Below are positions 21,830 through 29,850 of a stretch of DNA of 64,000 nucleotides, one piece after another. Both the position numbers and the translations under genes were made by a program. This DNA comes from Sphaerisporangium dianthi (lineage in GTDB: Bacteria > Actinomycetota > Actinomycetes > Streptosporangiales > Streptosporangiaceae): positions 62,001 to 126,000 of the forward strand of contig NZ_JBHSFP010000012.1 of assembly GCF_042654065.1 (NCBI RefSeq), in the 5' to 3' direction. The notes under the pieces were generated by a model that saw only the letters and a list, made by a program, of their open reading frames with translations, searched no databases and was not told where the DNA came from. Numbering within the stretch: the stretch's first letter is position 1; each line of letters opens with the position of its first letter.

Positions 21830-24532
21830 GTGCCGAAGAAGGAACCGACCCCCTCCCGCCCCTGCCTGCTCCTGCTGGACGGGCACTCGCTCGCGTACCG
21901 CGCGTTCTACGCGCTGAAGGACGCGAATCTCATGACGACCGAGGGCCAGCACACCGAGGCGGTGTACGGCTTCACCTCGATGCTGATCAACGTCCTGCGC
22001 GATGAGAAGCCGAGCCACGTCGTCGTCTGCTTCGACCGGTCCGAGCCCACCTTCCGGCACGAGGCGTACGAGCAGTACAAGGCCAACAGGCAAGAGACCC
22101 CCGAAGACTTCCGCGGCCAGGTCAGCCTGATCTTCGAGGTGCTCGACGCGCTGCGCCTGCCCTATCTCTCGCTCGCCGGGTACGAGGCCGACGACCTCAT
22201 CGCGACGCTCGCCCACCAGGCCGCCGAGCGCGACATGGACGTTCTGATCGTCACGGGCGACCGCGACGCCCTCCAGCTCGTGAACGACCGCATCACGCTG
22301 CTCATGACCCGCCGCGGCATCAGCGACATGACGCGCTTCGACCCCGCCGCCGTCGTCGAGAAGTACGGGCTGACCCCCGCGCAATACCCCGACTTCGCCG
22401 CGCTGCGCGGCGACCCGAGCGACAACCTGCCCAACATCCCCGGCGTGGGCGAGAAGACCGCCGCCAAGTGGGTCAAAGAGTTCGGCTCGCTGAACGCCCT
22501 GGTCGACCGGGTGGACGAGGTCAAGGGCAAGGTCGGCGACAAGCTCCGCGAGCACCTCGGGCAGGTCATCCACAACCGCCAGCTCACCGAGCTGCGCCGC
22601 GACGTGCCGCTGGACGCCGACGTGGCCGACCTCAAGATGGGCCAGTGGGATCGTGACGAGATCCACAAGCTGTTCGACACGCTCCAGTTCCGCGTGCTCC
22701 GCGACCGCCTCTACCAGAGCATCGGCGCCGCCGAGCCCGAGGCCGAGTCCGGCTTCGAGGTCGAGGTCGCCACGCCGGGCCCCGACGAGGTCGAGGCGTG
22801 GCTCGCCGCCATGCCCGAAGGGCGCGCGGGCCTCGCGGTCAAGGGCGCTCACGGCAGCGGCACCGGCACCATCGAGGGCCTGGCCATCGCCGTCCCCGCC
22901 GATGGGCAGGGGCGTCAGCGGGCCGCCTATCTCGACCTGACCGCGCTCACCCAGGCCGACGAGACGGCGCTCGCCCGATGGCTGGCCGACGAGTCGCGCC
23001 CGAAGGCCCTGCACGACGCCAAGGGCCCGCTGCTGGCCTTGTGGGCGCACGGTCTCGACCTGCGCGGCCTCACCTGTGACACCGCCCTGGCGGCCTATCT
23101 GGCGATGCCGGGGCAGCGCTCGTTCCCCCTCGACGATCTCGTGCTGCGCTACCTGCACCGCGAGCTGCGCGCCGAGGCCGACACCGGCGGCCAGGCGGCC
23201 CTGTTCGACGACCCCGCCGACAACGCCGGGGAAGAGCTCGCCGTCCGGGCGCAGGCCGTGCGCGACCTCGCCGACGCGCTCGAGGCCCACCTTGAGCCCC
23301 GGGGCGGCACCCGGCTCATGCGCGAGGTCGAGCTGCCGCTGGTGCGCGTGCTCGCCGAGCTCGAACGCGCCGGCATCGCCGCCGACCGCGACTACTTCAC
23401 CGGGCTGGAGGCCGAGTTCGGCGCCGCGGTGAAGCAGGCCGTCGAAGAGGCCCACCGCGTCGTCGGCGAGCAGTTCAACCTGGGCTCGCCCAAGCAGCTC
23501 CAGGAGATCCTGTTCGTCAAGCTCGGGCTGCCCAAGACCAAGAAGATCAAGACGGGTTACACCACGGACGCCGACGCGCTGGCGACCCTGGCCACCCAGA
23601 CCGACAACGAGCTGCCGACGATCCTGCTGCGTCACCGCGACCAGGCCAAGCTGCGCACCACCGTCGAGGGCCTGATCAAGGAGGTCGGCGACGACGGGCG
23701 CATCCACACCTACTACAACCAGATCATCGCGGCGACCGGGCGCCTGTCGTCCGAGAAGCCCAACCTGCAGAACATCCCGATCCGCACGGCCGAGGGCCGG
23801 CGCATCCGACAGGGCTTCGTCGTCGGCGAGGGGTACGAGAGCCTGCTGACGGCCGACTACAGCCAGATCGAGCTGCGCATCATGGCCCACCTCTCGCAGG
23901 ACGAGGCGCTCATCGCCGCCTTCGAGTCCGGGCATGACTTCCACCAGGCGACCGCCGCCCGGGTGTTCGGCATCCCGCCGGAGCAGGTCGACGGCGAGCT
24001 GCGCGCCCGCATCAAGGCGATGAACTACGGCCTGGCCTACGGCCTGTCCGACTTCGGGCTCGCCGGCCAGCTCACCATCCCGGTCGCCGAGGCCCGCGCG
24101 CTGAAGGAAGAGTACTTCGAGGAGTTCGGCGGGGTCCGCGACTACCTCGGGGCGATCGTCGCCCAGGCCCGGCACGACGGCTACACCGAGACCATCCTCG
24201 GCCGCCGCCGCTACCTGCCCGACCTGACCAGCGACAACCGGCAGCGCCGCGAGATGGCCGAGCGCATGGCGCTCAACGCGCCCATCCAGGGGTCGGCCGC
24301 CGACATCATCAAGGTGGCCATGCTCAATGTGCAGCGCGCCCTGCACGACCAGGGCCTGCGCTCGCGCATGCTGCTGCAGGTCCACGACGAGCTCGTCTTC
24401 GAGGTGGCCCCGGGCGAGATGGAAGGGCTGCGCGAGCTGGTGGTCGGCCAGATGCGCGACGCCTACCACCTGCGCGTGCCGCTGGACGTCTCGGTCGGCG
24501 CCGGCCGCACCTGGCAGGACGCCGGCCACTGA
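21830..24532 (+). CDS. polA: DNA polymerase I
   Basis: 900 residues from GTG 21830. TAGGCT (21818-21823) lies 6 nt upstream and no ribosome site is present, so the mRNA is probably leaderless. The N-terminal 5'-3' exonuclease domain (about 10-300) has GYEADDLIATLA, TGDRDALQLV and GDPSDNLPNIPGVGEKTA. The central 3'-5' exonuclease region (about 310-500) lacks the DTET-type acidic motif, as in other actinobacterial PolA proteins, so proofreading is probably absent. The polymerase domain has motif A LLTADYSQIELR, motif B RIKAMNYGLAYGLS and motif C LLQVHDELVFEV. It fills gaps in repair and Okazaki fragment processing. Confidence 0.97.
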   Translation: MPKKEPTPSRPCLLLLDGHSLAYRAFYALKDANLMTTEGQHTEAVYGFTSMLINVLRDEKPSHVVVCFDRSEPTFRHEAYEQYKANRQETPEDFRGQVSLIFEVLDALRLPYLSLAGYEADDLIATLAHQAAERDMDVLIVTGDRDALQLVNDRITLLMTRRGISDMTRFDPAAVVEKYGLTPAQYPDFAALRGDPSDNLPNIPGVGEKTAAKWVKEFGSLNALVDRVDEVKGKVGDKLREHLGQVIHNRQLTELRRDVPLDADVADLKMGQWDRDEIHKLFDTLQFRVLRDRLYQSIGAAEPEAESGFEVEVATPGPDEVEAWLAAMPEGRAGLAVKGAHGSGTGTIEGLAIAVPADGQGRQRAAYLDLTALTQADETALARWLADESRPKALHDAKGPLLALWAHGLDLRGLTCDTALAAYLAMPGQRSFPLDDLVLRYLHRELRAEADTGGQAALFDDPADNAGEELAVRAQAVRDLADALEAHLEPRGGTRLMREVELPLVRVLAELERAGIAADRDYFTGLEAEFGAAVKQAVEEAHRVVGEQFNLGSPKQLQEILFVKLGLPKTKKIKTGYTTDADALATLATQTDNELPTILLRHRDQAKLRTTVEGLIKEVGDDGRIHTYYNQIIAATGRLSSEKPNLQNIPIRTAEGRRIRQGFVVGEGYESLLTADYSQIELRIMAHLSQDEALIAAFESGHDFHQATAARVFGIPPEQVDGELRARIKAMNYGLAYGLSDFGLAGQLTIPVAEARALKEEYFEEFGGVRDYLGAIVAQARHDGYTETILGRRRYLPDLTSDNRQRREMAERMALNAPIQGSAADIIKVAMLNVQRALHDQGLRSRMLLQVHDELVFEVAPGEMEGLRELVVGQMRDAYHLRVPLDVSVGAGRTWQDAGH

Positions 24533-24539
24533 CGCCCCC

Positions 24540-24563
24540 GCCGCCCGTCCCGCGCCGGGCGGC
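24540..24563. terminator. GC hairpin between convergent genes
   Basis: GCCGCCC (24540-24546) with GGGCGGC (24557-24563) makes a 7-bp stem with a 10-nt loop between polA and the facing membrane-protein gene. No T tract. Confidence 0.45.
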
Positions 24564-24588
24564 GGCGACCGGGCGGCGGCGTCCTCTG

Positions 24589-25386
24589 TCAGTCGGCTGT
24601 GGTGTGGGCGTGGTGGCGGTGGCCTGGAAGCGACTCTTCGACGGCCGCGGCCTCGACCTCCAGCAGGCTCGTCTCGTGCCGCTCGGCCTCGTGCGCCGCC
24701 CGCCCGCCCCGCAGGCCGAACAGCCGCTTCGACAGCAGGATGTACAGCACGGCCGCCAGGTTGATCAGCAGGATGACGACCCTGAGCCAGGTGACCTTCT
24801 CCACGAGCTCGTAGATCTCGACCGGGACGAACAATGACGTCGCCACCACCGCGAAGTACTCGCCCCAGCGCTTGAGCAGCCACAGGCCGACGCCCTCGGT
24901 CAGCAGCAGCGCCCCGAAGACCAGCAGGCCGAGCATGACCCACGTCAGGGTGCGGGTCTCGGCGCTCAGCACGGTGCGCAGCGTGTGCACCACGCCGGAC
25001 TCCTCCAGGTTCCAGCCGAGTTTGTCGGCCAGCGGCTGCAGCAGCGGCAGGTCCTCGTCGAAGGCCAGGCTGATGGCGTCCTGGTGGGCGCGGAACCTCC
25101 AGATGCCGAACGCCGCCCCGAGCACGAGCAGACCCTTGCCCCACCGCAGGACCGCGAGCATGCGCAAGATCGTGGCGTCGCGCAGGGCCTTGCCGCGCAG
25201 CACGATGGGCGCCTCATCGGCCGGGCCCGTGCCGTGCGGCGCGCCGAGGGTGAAGTCGCCGCACCGCAGGCAGCGCCACGCCTCCCCGAGGGCCGTGTCG
25301 GCCCGCAGGCGCCCGCGCAGCGCCTCCTCGGCCGGCGCGTAGGTCACATGGCCGTGGCGGCCGCAGGCGCGCAGACTCCAGTTCAC
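24589..25386 (-). CDS. DUF2127-like membrane protein with N-terminal Cys/His motifs
   Basis: 265 residues from GTG 25386, giving an N-terminus VNWSLRACGRHGHVTYAP; TTG 25392 is the alternative. The first 60 residues carry CGRHGH and CLRCGDF, a possible zinc site. At least four hydrophobic segments follow (about 78-96, 148-170, 176-200, 203-222), then a polar His-rich tail (HRHHAHTTAD). The membrane part resembles DUF2127 (ILRMLAVLRWGKGLLVLGA and LTEGVGLWLLKRWGEYFAVVAT). Function is unknown. It is convergent with polA. Confidence 0.8.
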   Translation of the reverse strand: MNWSLRACGRHGHVTYAPAEEALRGRLRADTALGEAWRCLRCGDFTLGAPHGTGPADEAPIVLRGKALRDATILRMLAVLRWGKGLLVLGAAFGIWRFRAHQDAISLAFDEDLPLLQPLADKLGWNLEESGVVHTLRTVLSAETRTLTWVMLGLLVFGALLLTEGVGLWLLKRWGEYFAVVATSLFVPVEIYELVEKVTWLRVVILLINLAAVLYILLSKRLFGLRGGRAAHEAERHETSLLEVEAAAVEESLPGHRHHAHTTAD

Positions 25387-25491
25387 GAGCAAATTTCAAC
25401 ACATGCCTGGCGTGCGCGCTGGATCGCCACGAGGTCGATTGGTCTGTCCTAGGGTGAATGCCGACCAGCCGTCCGATCCAGGAGAGCGTCT

Positions 25492-26574
25492 GTGCGGAGC
25501 ACGCCCGGCCTGACCACCGTCATCGGCATCGTGAACGTCGGTGTCATGATCGTCGCTGTCGTGGCGCTGTTCGTCCTGCCGCTGGGCGGCGGCGCGCCGG
25601 ACGACAGGCCCGACGCCGCCCCGTCGCCGGCGGCGTCCTCCACAGGGCCCACGCCGCCGCCCGCCGCGGCCGCGACCGCGGAGTCCGCCAAGCAGGTCCG
25701 GGCCAACGAGCTCGGCGCGATACCGGTGATCATGTACCACCGGATCCTGAAGAAGCGCCGGGCCTCGATCGACCGCACCCCGTCGCAGCTGCGCGACGAA
25801 CTCGAGCGGCTGGCCTCGGCGGGCTACGTGCCGATCACGGCGGCGGAGTTCGCGGCTGGCCTCATCGACATCCCGGCGGGCGCCCACCCGGTCGTGCTGA
25901 CCTTCGACGACGGCCACCCCTCGCACTTCGCCCTGGACTCCGCGGGGACGCCGAAGAAGGACACCGTGGTCCGCATCATCTACGACGTGGCCGCGAAGCA
26001 CCCCGGCTTCCGGCCGGTGGCGACCTTCTGGGTCAACAAGAACCCTTTCGGCCTGACCGGCCGCGACCGTCAGGCGGCGGCCGTGCGCTGGCTGGTGGAC
26101 CGCGGCTTCGAGGTGGCCAACCACACCTTCGGCCACCCTGACCTGCGTCGGCTGAGCAAGAAGAAGGTGACCGAGGCGATCGGCCGCGAAGAGCGGTCGC
26201 TGAAGGAGCTCGGCGCCCCCGCGTCGGCCACCTTCGCCTTGCCCTACGGCAGCAGGCCCAAGAAGCGCTCGGCGGCCCGCGCGGGCACCTGGAAGGGGAT
26301 CTCCTTCCACTTCCAGGCCGTCTTTCTCGCCGGGGCGGAACCCGCGATTTCGCCCTACGCGAAGGCCTACGACCGGTATGACATCCCGCGAATCCAGTCA
26401 AACGGTAAAAAGGGGGAGTGTCGCAAATGGTGCTCCCAGTACTGGCTGGGATGGCTCGACAAGCACCCTGATAGGCGATACACCTCCGACGGAGACCCCA
26501 CGCACGTCTCCGTGCCGCGTCGGCTCGAGGGTAAGATCCAGGCAAGGTTCGACAAGATGAAGATCGTTTACTGA
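25492..26574 (+). CDS. Polysaccharide deacetylase (NodB domain), membrane-anchored or secreted
   Basis: 360 residues from GTG 25492 with GGAGAG upstream and a TAGGGT -10 at 25450-25455. Residues about 8-30 are hydrophobic (signal anchor), followed by a Pro/Ala-rich linker to about 70. The NodB homology domain has motif 1 TFDDG (metal Asp), motif 2 NHTFGHPDL (two metal His) and a start VIMYHRI. Such enzymes remove N- or O-acetyl groups from cell-wall or extracellular glycans. The C-terminal 90 residues (with GECRKWCSQYW, two cysteines) are less typical, and their DNA is less GC-rich than its surroundings. Substrate is unknown. Confidence 0.88.
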   Translation: MRSTPGLTTVIGIVNVGVMIVAVVALFVLPLGGGAPDDRPDAAPSPAASSTGPTPPPAAAATAESAKQVRANELGAIPVIMYHRILKKRRASIDRTPSQLRDELERLASAGYVPITAAEFAAGLIDIPAGAHPVVLTFDDGHPSHFALDSAGTPKKDTVVRIIYDVAAKHPGFRPVATFWVNKNPFGLTGRDRQAAAVRWLVDRGFEVANHTFGHPDLRRLSKKKVTEAIGREERSLKELGAPASATFALPYGSRPKKRSAARAGTWKGISFHFQAVFLAGAEPAISPYAKAYDRYDIPRIQSNGKKGECRKWCSQYWLGWLDKHPDRRYTSDGDPTHVSVPRRLEGKIQARFDKMKIVY

Positions 26575-26795
26575 GGGCTCGCGGGGTGGTGCGAGTGAGC
26601 GCCGGATTGACCACGCCCCCGTACTCTCATATGCTGATCGCTGCGCTGTGGGCTCGCGTGCGCCTCGGACGGAGCGGGCTCGCGCTCGGTCATGTCGACC
26701 AAGGGTCAACCGACCATCCTCGGCTTGAGCGATAAATAGGGCCTGCCGCGCGTCCGCCACATCGACATCTGTCCGCGTTCGGAGCAATTCCACAC

Positions 26796-28274
26796 ATGAC
26801 GAGCAGCACTGAGGCCACCTCGAGCACCCCGCAGGTAGCGGTCAACGACATCGGTTCCGAGGAGGCCTTCCTCGCCGCGATCGACGAGACCATCAAGTAC
26901 TTCAACGACGGCGACATCGTCGAAGGCACCGTCGTCAAGGTCGATCGAGACGAGGTCTTGCTCGACATCGGCTACAAGACCGAGGGTGTCATTCCCTCGC
27001 GCGAGCTCTCGATCAAGCACGATGTCGACCCGGCCGAGGTCGTCGAGGTCGGAGAGCACGTCGAAGCCCTGGTCCTCCAGAAGGAGGACAAGGAAGGCCG
27101 GCTGATCCTCTCCAAGAAGCGCGCACAGTACGAGCGCGCCTGGGGCACGATCGAGAAGATCAAGGACGAGGACGGCATCGTCACCGGCACGGTCATCGAG
27201 GTCGTCAAGGGCGGTCTGATCCTCGACATCGGCCTGCGCGGCTTCCTGCCGGCCTCCCTGGTGGAGATGCGGCGGGTCCGCGACCTGCAGCCGTACGTCG
27301 GCCGCGAGCTCGAGGCGAAGATCATAGAGCTGGACAAGAACCGCAACAACGTGGTCCTGTCCCGCCGCGCCTGGCTCGAGCAGACCCAGTCGGAGGTCCG
27401 CCAGACCTTCCTCAACACCCTGCAGAAGGGTCAGGTCCGCAAGGGCGTCGTCTCCTCGATCGTCAACTTCGGCGCATTCGTGGACCTCGGCGGCGTCGAC
27501 GGCCTGGTGCACGTCTCCGAACTGTCCTGGAAGCACATCGACCACCCCTCCGAGGTGGTCGAGGTCGGCCAGGAGGTCACCGTCGAGGTCCTCGACGTGG
27601 ACATGGAGCGCGAGCGCGTCTCCCTCTCGCTCAAGGCGACGCAGGAAGACCCCTGGCAGCAGTTCGCCCGCACCCACCAGATCGGGCAGGTCGTCCCCGG
27701 GCGCGTCACCAAGCTGGTGCCGTTCGGTGCGTTCGTCCGCGTCGAGGAGGGCATCGAGGGCCTGGTCCACATCTCCGAGCTGGCCGAGCGCCACGTCGAG
27801 ATCCCCGAGCAGGTCGTCCAGGTCGGCGACGAGATCTTCGTGAAGATCATCGACATCGACCTCGACCGCCGTCGCATCTCGCTGTCGCTCAAGCAGGCGA
27901 ACGAGGGTGCGATGGGCGCCGACGTCGAGTTCGACCCCACGCTGTACGGCATGGCGGCGACCTACGACGATCAGGGCAACTACATCTACCCCGACGGGTT
28001 CGACCCCGAGACGGGCGAGTGGCTCGAGGGCTTCGAGAAGCAGCGCGAAGAGTGGGAGCGGCAGTACGCCGAGGCCCAGACTCGCTTCGAGGCCCACAAG
28101 TCGCAGGTCGAGAAGGCCCGCGCCGAGGAGGCCGAGGCCGCTGGGCCGTCGTCCTACTCCGGCGAGACGCCTCCCTCGTCCTCCACCGGTGGCGCGGCTC
28201 CGGCCGCGGGCGCCCTGGCCTCCGACGAGGCCCTGGCCGCCCTTCGCGAGAAGCTGGCGGGTGGCCAGAGCTGA
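26796..28274 (+). CDS. rpsA: 30S ribosomal protein S1
   Basis: 492 residues from ATG 26796. Four S1 RNA-binding domains are visible (about 40-110, 125-195, 210-280, 295-370), each with a GxV...GGVDGLVHVSEL-like strand pattern, as in other actinobacterial S1 proteins. The last 100 residues are a charged helical stretch (EEWERQYAEAQTRFEAHKSQ) and a Ser/Gly/Ala-rich tail closing with ALREKLAGG. It brings mRNA to the ribosome; in an organism with many leaderless messages its role may be narrower. The 221-nt leader region upstream (26575-26795) has no other gene. A strong terminator follows. Confidence 0.97.
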   Translation: MTSSTEATSSTPQVAVNDIGSEEAFLAAIDETIKYFNDGDIVEGTVVKVDRDEVLLDIGYKTEGVIPSRELSIKHDVDPAEVVEVGEHVEALVLQKEDKEGRLILSKKRAQYERAWGTIEKIKDEDGIVTGTVIEVVKGGLILDIGLRGFLPASLVEMRRVRDLQPYVGRELEAKIIELDKNRNNVVLSRRAWLEQTQSEVRQTFLNTLQKGQVRKGVVSSIVNFGAFVDLGGVDGLVHVSELSWKHIDHPSEVVEVGQEVTVEVLDVDMERERVSLSLKATQEDPWQQFARTHQIGQVVPGRVTKLVPFGAFVRVEEGIEGLVHISELAERHVEIPEQVVQVGDEIFVKIIDIDLDRRRISLSLKQANEGAMGADVEFDPTLYGMAATYDDQGNYIYPDGFDPETGEWLEGFEKQREEWERQYAEAQTRFEAHKSQVEKARAEEAEAAGPSSYSGETPPSSSTGGAAPAAGALASDEALAALREKLAGGQS

Positions 28275-28298
28275 CGCTCTGAGCTGAGAACCGTTAAG

Positions 28299-28328
28299 AA
28301 GGGGCCCCACTCCGGTGGGGCCCCTTTC
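28299..28328 (+). terminator. Rho-independent terminator of rpsA
   Basis: AAGGGGCCCCAC (28299-28310) and GTGGGGCCCCTT (28315-28326) form a perfect 12-bp stem with a TCCG tetraloop, followed by a pyrimidine run (TTTCTC). Confidence 0.9.
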
Positions 28329-28486
28329 TCATGCCCACGGCCGCCCCCGTGCGGGGGCTCCCCGCGGCCCTGTAGGGGTGGGTGACGCCCTCGCGTGCCG
28401 CCGGCGGACAAAGAGGGCCTTCCGCCCTCTCCCGTCCTTCTGGCGACTGACGCGCGGCTCGCCGGGACGCCCCCTACAGTGGGCGG

Positions 28487-28945
28487 GTGACGCCGATCGA
28501 GCGGGCCCGGCCCGAGGACGCCGGAGAGATCCTCACCCTTCAGCGGGCGGCCTACGTGGTCGAGGCCCAGCTGTACGGGGACCCGTTCATCGCGCCGCTG
28601 GTGGAGTCGCTGGAGGGCGTCCGCGCGGCCATCGACTCGGCGACCGTGCTCAAGGCCGTCGACGGCGGCCGCATCGTCGGCGCCGTGCGCGGCAGGCTGG
28701 GCGACCGCGCCGGTCTCATCGGCCGCCTCGTCGTGGCCCCCGACCGGCAGGGCCTGGGGCTCGGCACCGCGCTGATGCGGGCCATCGAGGACGAGATGAG
28801 CTCGCAGGTCAAGGCGTTCGACCTGTTCACCGGGCATCTGTCCGAGGGGAACCTGCGGCTCTACCGCCGCCTCGGCTACCGCGAGACCCGCCGCGAGCGG
28901 GTCCACGAGCACCTGACCATGGTGTACATGCGCAAGCACTCCTAG
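28487..28945 (+). CDS. GNAT family N-acetyltransferase
   Basis: 152 residues from GTG 28487. TACAGT (28475-28480) is 6 nt upstream, so the mRNA is probably leaderless. The single GNAT domain has the acetyl-CoA loop in RLVVAPDRQGLGLGTALM (motif A), a preceding beta bulge and the C-terminal NLRLYRRLGYRETRRER strand-helix. It transfers an acetyl group to an unknown small molecule or protein amine. The next gene, coaE, starts 21 nt after its stop and has its own -10. Confidence 0.9.
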   Translation: MTPIERARPEDAGEILTLQRAAYVVEAQLYGDPFIAPLVESLEGVRAAIDSATVLKAVDGGRIVGAVRGRLGDRAGLIGRLVVAPDRQGLGLGTALMRAIEDEMSSQVKAFDLFTGHLSEGNLRLYRRLGYRETRRERVHEHLTMVYMRKHS

Positions 28946-28966
28946 TGTTGGCTACGCTTTGCGTTC

Positions 28967-29575
28967 ATGGTGAAAGTCGGGCTCACTGGCGGCATCGGGT
29001 CGGGTAAGAGCGAGGTCGCCCGGCGCCTGGCCGAGCGCGGAGCGGTGGTCATCGACGCCGACAAGATCGCGCGTGAGGTGGTTGAGCCGGGCACCAGCGG
29101 GCTCTCGCTCATCGAGGCGGCCTTCGGTTCGGGGGTGCTGCGCGAGGACGGCTCGCTCGACCGCGAGAAGCTCGGGCGCATCGTGTTCGCCGACGCCGAC
29201 AAGCTCGCGCGCCTGAACGCGATCGTGCATCCGAGGGTCGGCGAGCGGGTGGCCGAGGTGCAGCGTGCGACGCCCGCCGACGCCGTGCTGGTCTACGACG
29301 TGCCGCTGCTCGCCGAGAACAACCTGGCGTCGATGTACGACGTGGTCATCGTGGTGGACGCCTCCGACGAGACCCGCCTCGCCCGTCTCACCGGTTCGCG
29401 CGGCATGGCCGAGCAGGACGCCCTCGCCCGCATCAAGGCCCAGGCCGCCCGGGAGGACCGGCTGAAGATCGCCGACATCGTCATCCCGAACGAGGACGGC
29501 CTCGACGAGCTCGACGCCCGCGTCGAAGAGGTGTGGGCGCGCCTGCTAGAGCGGCGCGACGCCGGCGACGCCTGA
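28967..29575 (+). CDS. coaE: Dephospho-CoA kinase
   Basis: 202 residues from ATG 28967, with TACGCT (28953-28958) 8 nt before it. It adds the 3'-phosphate to dephospho-CoA, the last step of CoA synthesis. The P-loop is GLTGGIGSGKS at the N-terminus; VVIDADKIAREVVEPG, the HPRV helix start and VYDVPLLAEN are all typical of CoaE. Some actinobacterial CoaE proteins carry a C-terminal UPF0157 domain; this one does not. It is convergent with the large TIR-NACHT gene. Confidence 0.96.
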   Translation: MVKVGLTGGIGSGKSEVARRLAERGAVVIDADKIAREVVEPGTSGLSLIEAAFGSGVLREDGSLDREKLGRIVFADADKLARLNAIVHPRVGERVAEVQRATPADAVLVYDVPLLAENNLASMYDVVIVVDASDETRLARLTGSRGMAEQDALARIKAQAAREDRLKIADIVIPNEDGLDELDARVEEVWARLLERRDAGDA

Positions 29576-29850
29576 CGGCGCGTCACCATGTGCGCTGTTC
29601 ACGAACGTTCGCCGCGTCGGGCGCCGTACGGCGGATTCGGCATCGCCGTGCTACGACTCGCCTGCCCGGCGCCGGCCACATGCGGCACATCGAGGGGAGA
29701 ACGGCGCCTGGTCAAGGCAGCTGGTCACCGCCGCGGGGCGGCTGCCGCCGGCCGATCGGCCCGGCGTGCCGGCGAGGCGGTCTGACGCCGCCCGGGAGGA
29801 GGTTGGACAGGGCCCGGGCGGCCCGGGTGGGCGGTCGGGGGCGGCGTGGC
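29576..29850. other. Gap between coaE and the TIR-NACHT gene
   Basis: 275 nt with no supportable gene. It holds a 12-bp palindrome GGCCGATCGGCC (29750-29761) and a CCCGGG/CCCGGG hairpin (29813-29827) that could end the large minus-strand transcript. Confidence 0.5.

Noticed and set aside
21764..25144. 1126-residue minus-strand open frame
   Set aside because: It lies antisense to polA and then out of frame over the DUF2127-like gene. No domain is visible.
29588..29785. 65-codon plus-strand frame after coaE
   Set aside because: It is Arg/Ala-rich, has no ribosome site or -10 at a good distance, and has no recognisable sequence.
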